From assembly GCA_030280995.1 (NCBI GenBank), contig JASXTE010000016.1, forward strand, positions 14,461,001 to 14,525,000: a DNA stretch of 64,000 bases, in the 5' to 3' direction. This document shows, one piece after another, positions 55,789 through 64,000 of this stretch. Below the pieces are notes generated by a model. The model made no database searches. It was given only the letters and a program-made list of their open reading frames with translations, and was not told the origin of the DNA. Both the position numbers and the translations under genes were made by a program. The number at the start of each line of letters is the position of its first letter. The stretch's first letter is position 1. The stretch is from Hemileia vastatrix (Eukaryota > Basidiomycota > Pucciniomycetes > Pucciniales > Zaghouaniaceae).

Positions 55789-56878
55789 TGTAGACAATCC
55801 TATAGTACTTGCTATAGGCCTTGACCAAGAGAGTTGGAGAAAAACCAGAGAGAAAATCCCCTCTCACTTTAGAAAAATAGAGTGAGATTTACTTGCTAAA
55901 GTAAGTTTGTTCCTGTTTGCTAAAGCCCCTTTTTCAACACACTTGACTGCTTGATGAGCCAAGAAAGTAGTCCCCAGACAGACTACCAGACCAATGAACT
56001 GAAATGTAGACCAATGTCCACACCAGAGAAAGCAAAGATACTTGATGTAGGCTGCAAATCCACACCAGAGACAGCAATAATACTTGATATAGCTTGCAAG
56101 ACTATACCAGAGAACCTGTTGCTAAAGTTGAATTAAATGAAGAACTAACCTTGCAACAAACACAGCCAATTGTGGCCAAAAACAGTGAAAACTGAGTGAG
56201 GAACAAGGATATCACCTCCAGATGGTTGTATGATAATTAAAGTTGCCCCAAACTGTCTTATTCACTATGTACACACAGACCACTATCTAAGAGCCCATGC
56301 ACACCAACAAATTTGGCGCCTGTACCAGCCAAATTGAATAAAAACCCTCCAGAAGCACTCCCCAACCTTCTAAAACAGAGGCGGGTGGGCCTCCCGACAT
56401 TGGAGGTGCCGCCTGAAGCAGCCTGGCCTCCCTGAAGCCAGAAAACCAATAAAAACACCTAATCTACTTAGAAAAATTAGCTACAACTACTAAAACCCTT
56501 AAAACACAGAATTACACTATAAAAACATTGTGACATGAAATATAAAGCTAAATTAGCCCTATCCAATGGTACTAAGTGCTTAACCCTAAGACTTAAGGTT
56601 AGCCTGTAAAACACAAAAAACAAAATTAAACAGCTATCTTTGTAACTGAAGAATGACGAAATGACCCCTTAAAACTTAAAATATGAAAAATATTATCAAG
56701 ACATGAAATATATAGAAAAGCCGGGGCTATCCAATGATAGTACCCAAATACCCGCAGTCCCAATATTCACGGAATAAAACCAGAAAAACACCCAATTCTC
56801 CAACAGATGCCAATTAAGACATGCACAAACAGCGCCAAACCACACAACAAAGGCCCCTGCCAATGTTGGAAGACCACA
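55789..56878 (-). mobile_element. Element D 5' LTR
   Basis: 1090 bp from TGTAGACAATCC to GGAAGACCACA (TG...CA), partner of 44062-45131. The same 45-bp tandem repeat occurs near 56013-56120. Confidence 0.93.
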
Positions 56879-57141
56879 GCTTCAGAGGGATATTTTTTAT
56901 TTTTATACCCTTTAGAGGATTTTCCTGATTGATCTGAGGCTTTACTTCTTTCAGAGTAGTTTGGTGAGGGGGTTTTGCCACTTCTCCTGACATTTCTATG
57001 TCCTGAAGGGTATGAAGATTTTTTGTTAACTGAAGAATTCTTGTAAGTTAATTTTGAAGAACCTACCGATTCATTATCTACATCCACATCAATTTCATCC
57101 ACATGAAGGTTATCCATGCTGTTTGCCAAACTACTGGACAT
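56879..57141 (-). pseudogene. Element E gag N terminus, upstream of the D insertion
   Basis: It starts MSSSLANSMDNLHVDEIDVD at ATG 57141 and stays open to the insertion (KNKKYPSEA). The overlapping frame starts MSGEVAKPP at 56993, equivalent to B 7051 and C 14769. Both frames continue at 44061. Confidence 0.75.
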
Positions 57142-57804
57142 GGAACTATGAAAAAATTCAATTGATATTTTCAAATTAATATTTTTAAAAAAATTATTTC
57201 TTGAAAAAATTAAATAAAGTAATTAACAATAAAAAATTAAATACAAAAATATGTAATTACAATTGATATTATTAAGAATTTCAATTATTATTAAGGGACC
57301 AAACCATAAAAAAGGCTTTAATAATTCAACTAAAATAATTAATACCAAAAAAATCTTGGTAATATTGGGACTAAGTACTGAGTACTATTATGGTCAACGA
57401 ATTTAAATCAAAAAAAAAATTTCAATAATTAAATTAATAAATTATTTAAAATATTATATAATGATCTTCTAGGACTAAAAGTTATAACTCTATTATGGTC
57501 AACTAGGAAAAAAAAATTCTTTTTGAACACTTGCACTCTGTGAATCAGCAATTAAGCCACAATCACTGTTATTGCAATAAAAATTTAATAATATAAGTGA
57601 GAGGTGCAAAGGTTAACTTACTACAGTGATCATGAAATCACTTAAAATGTATATATTATTTAATATATTATAAACCTAACAGTTTGAACCCAAGTTTGAA
57701 ACACAGTCGCGGAAAAATTTGGCTTTTTTGCTTAGGTGGTCCGTGTGCAGTGTTGTTTGTTGAAAAAAGTTGTATCGTTGTCATTGTTTGGAAAGGTCCC
57801 CAAT
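57142..57804 (-). other. Element E leader and primer-site region
   Basis: No gene. The minus strand begins ATTGGGGACCTTTCC after the LTR. A TTGAACCC...GTTTGAA imperfect palindrome lies near 57684-57700. Further on it is AT-rich with TTGACC/TCCTAG motifs. Confidence 0.6.
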
Positions 57805-59015
57805 TATTGGCAGGTCGTCTAGAAGGAGTAGAAAAAGGAAGATAAAAGAAGATATAGAATAGGAAGGTTAATTTGTAGGTAGTAATTGAAGAGTAGGTGT
57901 TAATTTGATTTATAGAGAGTAATACAACAATATCTTATGAGTAATGACACTGTAGTGTATTTAATTTATATTTAATAATTTTGTAAGTTAGTTCTCAATG
58001 TGGGGCAATCAATTATTATTATTAATAGACTTATAGCAATGTTGAAATTTATTAAGATTTATATTAGAATTGTAAGACTAATAATAATAGTAATAATTTG
58101 TGTGATATTTAAAAATATAATAAAGTATGAGTATAATAAGTGATTGTTAAAAAAGAGGAATTACAAGACCTTTTATAGGCATGAATACATTCTGAGGCAC
58201 TTCAAATGTAGATACAAAAATGATAGTATGTGAAACCAAAGGCCAAAAGAACTAAATTAAAAAATACATGTTGAGGGAAAAAAATGAAACAAATTAAACC
58301 TGTGAATGTATTAATAATTCATCTGTATTAAAAACTCCAAACAAGTAATTAATAACTAAATAAGGATGAGGCCATGAGAATTGTGAGAAAAAATATTTTA
58401 AGCAAGTATTATACTAAGATTTAAAGGTTTTAAATTTAAAAAACTAGAATTATTTTCACACAAAATTTTATATAATTAATTTAGTTCAATTATAAAGAGA
58501 AATTAATTAATTGTTTTAAATACTTTCAGTAATTAATTTAATTGAAACAAATAATTAACTTAATTGTAAACTATTTAAAGTGAGAATTTAATATTAATAT
58601 ATTAAATATGTATTTTAAATTATTTACTTAATCTATTGACACAATTAAGGGTCAAAAAAGCGCCCAATATTTATGGATAAAATTATCTGATGAGTTGAAC
58701 TTAATATCTAAGTTATATAAAATAAATTGTAATTCCATTATAAGTTAAATATAATTAAGCTTATAATATTATAACTAAATTATTTTTTAGAAATATTAAA
58801 TGCATAGAAGTGTGCCATGTTTTTATAGAATATAATATTAATCTATGTAATAAAACTCATTTAATAATAAAATTAAATATAGTAATTATTTATTCATAAA
58901 ATATTTATAATTTTATTATAAAATAATTTATTGTAACTACATAGTGTTATTCCCTTACATGATTTCAGTAATTTATTATATGAATTACTGTGCTCCTTAG
59001 TTAGCCTTGCTGACA
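57805..59015 (-). mobile_element. Element E 5' LTR
   Basis: 1211 bp from TATTGGCAGG to TAGCCTTGCTGACA; partner 36942-38151. A TATAAAAG box lies on the minus strand at 58170-58177. Right target copy AAAGG. Confidence 0.93.
58170..58177 (-). promoter_or_regulatory. TATA box of element E 5' LTR
   Basis: TATAAAAG on the minus strand, preceded by TGCC, as in other family I LTRs. Confidence 0.55.
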
Positions 59016-59039
59016 AAAGGCCTTAAGCATGTTTGAACA

Positions 59040-60260
59040 CATCATGCTTAGGTGTTGTTTCATGTCGGTGTAATCCAGCATTAAGGTAGTTTATAGAGGC
59101 TGGCCGATCCCAATTCTAGTTTCAGGAGGCAGGGTTCCAAATATACAGAAGAATTAGATCGGTAATTTTTCTCTGTTAAAGAAATTGGATTTATTAATTT
59201 AGTACTTACAGATTGGGAGCTATTAAAATTTGTATGCAGCCAGAATCTGGACTGTTGAAGAATGTTGAATGGATTTTGAAGGAGCATCAACCAGATAGAG
59301 GTATGGATTCTCATGATCATTCTCTAAATGGTTTTGGGAAGATGGACTAGAAGGAGGGCATTCCTGTGGCCTGGTTGAAGCAGCAGGGCTGCTGTTGTTG
59401 TTGTGGATATTATTATTGCTTGGCCCAGTTGGATTGGAAACTGGTGGTGGGGTACCAGAGTTGTTGAAGGAAGGACCAGGAGAAGGGGACCTGGAAGCTG
59501 ATTGTGATTTTCTGGATGAAGATCTGGAAGAAATGGAACTATCAGAGGAATAATTGGCAGCTAGAGGAGAGGTGTACTTCTTTCTTTTTGGTGGAACAGG
59601 AGTTTTTGTTTGGGAGCAGTGTTGCATGCTCTGGTTTTTTCAGGAGGTCCTCTAGAAGGCCTTCTAGAGATGTTGCAATTTTTGGGGTTGTCTGAGGAAC
59701 AATTTTTGTGTGTACACATCGCTCTGGGAGCACTAGGAGGTTGTTGCGTAGAGTTGTTGGTGTTTAATGGTAGATTTTGGCTGTTATCAAGCTGAATTTG
59801 GGAGTTTTGAGCCTGATTTTCACTTTCTGGCAAGGCAAGTGGGCCCCCTGAGAGCTTATTTTGAAGCTGATTTGGCTAAATTTGCTAAGGTAAAAGCAAA
59901 TACTTGAGAATATAAAGCAGGTCTTTTAGGGAGTGTTTTGGGAATAAAAAATTGTGATCTTCTGGAAGGAGCGGAAGATAAAGAAGAGGAAGCAGGTCCA
60001 AGTTCTGGTGACCTGGTAGGAGATCTGGAAATATATTTATGGGAAGGTGAAGGCAGAGGTATTGGATAGCTGGGGTCTCTGTCACATCTTTTCTTCTTAG
60101 AGTCGCAAGAGTCACAGGCTCTGTTATAGAATTTGGCCTGAGGAGTAGAAAGAGTGAAAGTACAAGGCCTGCACATGTGGATGCACTTTTTACAAGCATA
60201 GTCTTTTGGAGCAGTGAAGAAAGGAAGGTCTGATGGGTCAAAGTCTGAGGATTCAGCCAT
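59040..60260 (-). pseudogene. Element A antisense gene 2 (Zn(II)2Cys6-like), main part
   Basis: It starts MAESSDFDPSDLPFFTAPKDYA at ATG 60260, and here the whole six-Cys cluster is intact (CKKCIHMCRPC, then CDSCDSKKKRC). The frame is open to 59856, then shifts. Ser/Pro/Asn-rich sequence is readable at 59833-59561 and 59627-59223. The intron donor GTAAGTACT is near 59210, but the acceptor is lost. Exon 2 runs to 59016, then is split by element E, solo LTR K and the AAAAAT array (pieces at 36829-36941 and about 35400-35574). Confidence 0.75.
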
Positions 60261-60385
60261 GATCTGTGAAGGAACAACAATAAAAGAAAAGAGATGAAAG
60301 AAAATTTTATCGGTGATGGTAGATGATGAAGAGAGTGGAAGTTCAGCAGGTGGGCTGCAGAGCTTTGTGCATGGAGCTGGCTCTG

Positions 60386-60393
60386 CCTTTATA
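60386..60393 (-). promoter_or_regulatory. Candidate TATA box of antisense gene 2 in element A
   Basis: TATAAAGG on the minus strand, about 126 bp upstream of ATG 60260, directly after the iterated motif block. In D the same place reads ACATAAAATAG. Confidence 0.4.
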
Positions 60394-60408
60394 AGCAAAA
60401 TTTGTTTT

Positions 60409-60906
60409 AGTCCATCAAGACTTTAAACTGAACACTGGGTTAGTCTTTCAAGACTTTAAACTGAACACCGGGGTAGTCTGTCAAGACTTTAAACTAAACA
60501 CTGTGGTCAGTCCATCAAGACTGTAAACTGAAGAATGGTATAGTCCTCCAAGACTATAAACTGAGGACGGTTTGATGGTTAAGTCCTTCAGGACCATAAA
60601 CTGATAATGTGATGTTGGTGTGATTCTGGAAGAGGTCATCCAAAGGGGGAGTCTCTGAATTTAGTTAAGGCAAGTGTGGGGGTAACTGATGAGCTGGCTT
60701 CTCTGTAGAACAGTTACCCCAGAATTTTAGTTTGTTTCTTTTGTCTTTAATTTTTTGATCTCTGGTTCTGTCTTTTTGATTCAGTTTTTTGAGTCCCCAA
60801 AGACTATAAACTGAGGGTTTTGAGTCCCCCAAGACTATAAAATGAGGGCTGTTAGTCCAAAAAAACTTAAAACTGAGGATTAGTCCCGCAAGACATTAAA
60901 CTGAGG
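60409..60906 (-). repeat. Iterated AAGACTTTAAACTG motif block in element A
   Basis: About ten copies of AGTCnnnCAAGACTTTAAACTG-like sequence (read on '+'), six at 60409-60600 and four at 60790-60906, on either side of the hairpin 60679-60720. It is the counterpart of 45883-46290 in D, with more copies. Confidence 0.85.
60679..60720 (+). other. Hairpin, 10-bp perfect stem, element A
   Basis: GGGGTAACTG (60679-60688) pairs with CAGTTACCCC (60711-60720). It lies between the two antisense genes, equivalent to 46034-46074. Confidence 0.8.
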
Positions 60907-60956
60907 AAATTTTTTTATTTTTTATTTCTAAATCAAGATTTTCAGGCAAGAAGCAA

Positions 60957-61560
60957 TTACAGAAAAGAATCAAGAGATGTAACAAAATGTTCAGCATTGG
61001 CTTTGAACTGGTGAGTGAGGTTCTTCCTTTTCTCAAGTTCCTGTGGATTCCTGGAAGGAGTGGATTGGAAGTAATTTAAAATGAGATGCTTCTGGTGAGA
61101 AGAATGTTGTTGGAGTTTGTCTTTGATGGTGGGAAATGAATTAGGTGGGGGTGCTTCAATGGTTCCCACATTGTCATCATCACTGTCAGGATGGAAATGA
61201 ACTAGAAATTTGTCAGATTGAATTTCAGTATGAAGAAGTATTGGGCTTACCATCAGAAAGACCAGGGATGGTAGCGCTAGTGTTCTTAGTGGGGTTGGCA
61301 CTCTTTTTTGAAGGGTGTAATTTTTTGACCAGTCTGGGGATCAGGACGGATGGTCTGGATCTTTTGGTTCTGGCAGAAGGTGAATCTGTTGCAGATGATA
61401 ATGGACCAGGTCTGGAACAAGATTTTTTTCTGGAATAGCAGGAATCACAAGCAGTTCTGTATGGATGAATTGGTGGTGATATGGTTCAGATGAGGTTATG
61501 GTCAATACAGTATTGACAGGGACCCTTTTCAAAGGTTGATTTTGAAAAATTTGTGAACAT
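60957..61560 (-). pseudogene. Element A antisense gene 1 (Zn(II)2Cys6-like)
   Basis: It starts MFTNFSKSTFEKGPCQYC at ATG 61560, 49 bp from the LTR. The cluster has one Cys codon changed to TGA (CIDHNLI-stop, where D has CIDNNLIC), then CDSCYSRKKSC. A frameshift near 61250 moves the reading to the frame 61301-60957 (SDDDNVGTIE, QQHSSHQKHLILNYFQSTP). The C-terminal helix is the best conserved part between copies. Confidence 0.7.
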
Positions 61561-61595
61561 GGTGGTTTTAGTTAAGAAGAATGTGGAAATTCTTA

Positions 61596-61608
61596 ATTGG
61601 AGAGAGGA
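61596..61608 (+). promoter_or_regulatory. Element A polypurine tract
   Basis: TTGGAGAGAGGA directly before TGTGGTCTTC of the 3' LTR. It overlaps the region just upstream of antisense gene 1. Confidence 0.7.
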
Positions 61609-62391
61609 TGTGGTCTTCAAACATTGGCAGAGGCCTTTGTTGGCCTATTTGGCATTTTTTTGATATGTTTTAAATGACATTGTTTAATAATTGGGTGTTT
61701 TTTAGGATTTATTCAGCAATTATTGGGACTGCGGGGATGTGGGTACTACCATTGGTTAGCCCCAGGTTTCCTCTATCTTTTATGTCTTGTTGAAATTTTT
61801 CAGATTTTAAGTATTAAGGGGATAATTTCTCATTTTTCCTTTAAAAAGATAGATGTTTAATTTTGTTTTTTGTGCTTTATGGGCTAAATATAAGTCTTAG
61901 GGTTAAGTGCTTAGTACAATTAGAGTGATCTAATTCTTCTCTACATTTTATGTCTCAATGTTGTTATAGCATAATTATGTGTTTTAAAGGTTTTAGTAGT
62001 TGTAGATTTTTCTAAGTATATTGGGTATTTTTTGGGGTTTTTGGTGGTTTTCTGGCTTCAGGGTGGTCCAGCTGCCTCAGGCGGGCCTCCTGATGTTGGG
62101 AAGCTCACCCGCCTGGGTGCTAGAAGGCTGGGGAGTGTTTCTAGAGGGGTTTTATGCAATTTGGAACTCAAGAACACCAAATTTGTTGGTGTGCACAGAT
62201 TTTTTAGATAGTGGTCTGTGTGTACATAGTGAATAAGACAGTTTGGGGCAACTTTAATTATCATACAACCATCCGGAGGTGATATCCTTGTTCTTCACTC
62301 AGTTTTCACTGTTTTTTGGCCACAATTGGCTGTGTTTGTTGCAAGGTGAGTTCTTCATTTAACTTAACTTGGCAACTGGTTTCTCTGGTAT
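61609..62391 (+). mobile_element. Element A 3' LTR, truncated
   Basis: It starts TGTGGTCTTCAAACATTGG and is the reverse-orientation match of the D LTRs up to CTCTGGTAT. It stops where element L begins (62392); about 250-300 bp of the expected LTR is missing here. Confidence 0.85.
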
Positions 62392-63185
62392 TGTCAGCCA
62401 GGCTACTAGACTTATCCAGTAAAATAATTATCTTACTGAGATATAGCCACACTTTTTAATCCTATTAATAATTAATTATTTATTGCTTACTTATGTATTA
62501 CTTACAATTAACTAGCTAAGTACATTAAGTAATTTTAATTATTAATAAAAATAAATGTCCCATACATTTTTACTCCCTAACACTGTGCTCAATAATAAAG
62601 TTGTGAAAGGAATAAAAATAGTATTAAAAATAAAATAAAATCTAAAAAAATTCAAATTCCTTTATTAAGAAATTTAAATTTCCATTAAAACAACATTTTA
62701 AATCAAATGTTTTATACTAAGTGTGACAAAATAAGGGAACTCAAGTTTTATTTCATATAAAAATTATACCTTTTATTGGAGCACCATTTAGTATATCTTT
62801 TTATATTTCACATACTCTCTTTATTTAGTTTTTTCCTCTCACACCCTTTTATTAGGTGGTATTAACTCTGTGTTTTTATCTCTCACATTTTGCCTATAAA
62901 AGGCCCTCCATTTTTTGTACTTTTTGATTCATTCTATTACTTACTTATTAAAACACTTACTACACTTCAAATATTTATTACTATTTCTTATTTTTTTAGT
63001 ATTTACAAATACATAACTCTAACTCATTAATTATAATAATATTTATAATTTTTTACCTCTTATATTTGAGTAAAACCAATAAAAAATAGAAGTACGTACC
63101 CTAAACTTTGAGAACCCAAAAATCCCCTTGTTACCGCCATTGGACCAATGTTAAAAACCTTCTAGACACAAAAGACCCCTTGAAA
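62392..63185 (+). mobile_element. Element L 5' LTR (H subtype)
   Basis: It starts TGTCAGCCAGGCTACTAGAC, the reverse complement of the H LTR end, and runs to about CCCCTTGAAA. The right limit is estimated from alignment with H and may be off by several bases. The rest of the element lies beyond the window. Confidence 0.75.
62895..62902 (+). promoter_or_regulatory. TATA box of element L 5' LTR
   Basis: TATAAAAG in TTTTGCCTATAAAAGGCCC, matching the other family I LTRs. Confidence 0.6.
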
Positions 63186-64000
63186 ACTGAGGCCCTTTCC
63201 GAATAGTCAATGGCGCATTGATATCTTGAAGCCGGAAACCAAGGGACCATCAACAACAAGGTGCCAATAAGGATGAGTATACAACAAAGAAAACAAACAT
63301 CATCAGCCACGTGACTTACTTTTTGCTGCAACCAGGAACTGAGCTGCACTCCAAAAATCAAGCTTATATATTGAAAATAGGCATATATAATTGTGGTAAT
63401 TATATTGATTACTATTTGTGGGTCACTTTGCACTTTTCATGGTTTACGTATTTCTTTTTACTCAGCACTCTGTAAGTGGCATTAATTTGCTCATTTTACA
63501 GGGGGAGGTGTCTGGTAAATTGGAATTTTTATTTTCCTAGTTGACAAAGATAGAACTATACTGTTCCTAGTCCTAGAAGTAATATAAATTTTTTTATTAT
63601 TATATTATATTTTTTTTTCAGTTGACTTTGTCCTGATAAATTAAAATAATATTATTGTTCCAGTTGACAAATTGTCCTGAAAATAAAATATTAAAAATTA
63701 ATAAAAATAAATTATATTAAAATTATTTCAGTTGACATTAAGTCCTGGTAATTAAATATCCTTCAGTTGATTTTAATCCTGATAATTATCAAAATTTAAT
63801 TTTTTTATTAAAAATTAATTTTCTTCAGTTGATTTCTTTAATCCTGATTATAAAAATTTTTTGAATTAATAAAAATTGTGATTATTATTTCAGTTGATTT
63901 TTATCCTGAAGATTTTTAAAAAAAAAAATTATTTATTTTTCTTTTAATAAAAGCAAAAATAAAACTAATACATCTTAATACTTCCTTCCCTCAGTTCAGG
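63186..64000 (+). other. Element L leader with iterated CAGTTGA...TCCTGA motif
   Basis: No gene is seen before the window ends. It begins with ACTGAGGCCCTTTCC (primer-site candidate). A TTTACTCAGCACTCTGTAAG stretch near 63457-63476 is shared with H. Six motif copies start at 63619, 63661, 63729, 63764, 63826 and 63891, preceded by a diverged one near 63537. The gag start probably lies just past 64000. Confidence 0.65.

Larger units (their letters stand above)
44062..56878 (-). mobile_element. Element D: 12.8-kb family II Ty3/gypsy retrotransposon with two antisense genes
   Basis: Minus-strand order: 5' LTR, primer site, gag, nucleocapsid, protease, linker, RT, RNase H and integrase to 49256; then a 4.1-kb segment with two '+' strand genes; then a polypurine tract and the 3' LTR. 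Both LTR-proximal signals are present. Pol and gag carry a few stops and one frameshift. It lies inside the gag leader of element E. The flanks TGCAT and GCTTC do not give a clean duplication. Confidence 0.92.
36942..59015 (-). mobile_element. Element E: family I Ty3/gypsy element interrupted by element D
   Basis: LTRs at 36942-38151 and 57805-59015 have matching AAAGG copies (36937-36941 and 59016-59020). Its gag starts at 57141, is cut at 56879/44061 by D, and continues to pol ending at 38238. Without D it is about 9.3 kb, as for B and C. Multiple breaks make it dead. It was inserted into exon 2 of the antisense gene of element A. Confidence 0.95.

Noticed and set aside
1..64000. CRISPR arrays, rRNA, complete tRNA genes, bacterial operons
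   Set aside because: None seen; the repeats are LTRs, motif arrays and a microsatellite, and the gene content is eukaryotic retroelement.

Overview
The window looks like a fungal, probably basidiomycete (agaricomycete), AT-rich block made entirely of LTR retrotransposons; I found no ordinary host gene. The organism call is inference. It rests on Ty3/gypsy polyproteins with a C-terminal chromodomain, a short GTAAGT...TAG intron of 69 nt, and Zn(II)2Cys6-like proteins, a cluster typical of fungi.

Two families are present. Family I is a chromodomain Ty3/gypsy element. Its LTRs of about 0.8-1.25 kb nearly all begin TGTCAGCCAGGCT in the element's own direction (solo LTR J and the E 5' LTR have one change each). 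Members are B (4990-23484, +), C (7601-16743, -), H (24547-34161, -), E (36942-59015, -), L (from 62392, +, cut by the window end) and solo LTRs G, J and K. Family II is a larger Ty3/gypsy element with an FIDD reverse transcriptase motif, a different LTR (TGTGGTCTTC...) and a tRNA-like primer site. Members are D (44062-56878, -) and an older '+' strand host copy, A, cut into pieces at 1-4652, 24406-24546, 34162-35574, 36829-36941 and 59016-62391.

Layout: everything up to 62391 is one decayed family II element (A) into which others were inserted, mostly with visible 4-5 bp target duplications. G landed in A, B landed in G, and C landed in the gag of B (GATAG duplication). H landed in A (GTTTT) and received J. 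K landed in A (GATAG). E landed in A (AAAGG) and received D in its gag. L cuts the terminal LTR of A. C is the youngest-looking: its two LTRs differ at about five positions by eye and its 1439-residue pol frame is open.

The most unusual content is in family II. Between integrase and the 3' LTR, on the strand opposite to pol, both copies carry two genes (45180-45821 and 46442-48007 in D; 60957-61560 and about 59040-60260 in A). Each encodes an N-terminal C-x2-C-x6-C...C-x2-C-x6-C cluster, and the larger has an intron. The 3' ends of pol and of both antisense genes are followed by conserved hairpins (GGGGTAACTG/CAGTTACCCC) with a compensatory base-pair change, and iterated AAGACTTTAAACTG motifs lie between the two antisense genes. 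Family I has its own oddities: a conserved second frame overlapping the gag leader, an iterated CAGTTGA...TCCTGA motif in the H/L leader, and a one-base frameshift shared by B and E.

A nearly pure AAAAAT hexanucleotide array of about 1.07 kb (34213-35281) replaces part of A. Most reading frames outside the listed ones are shadows or LTR noise.
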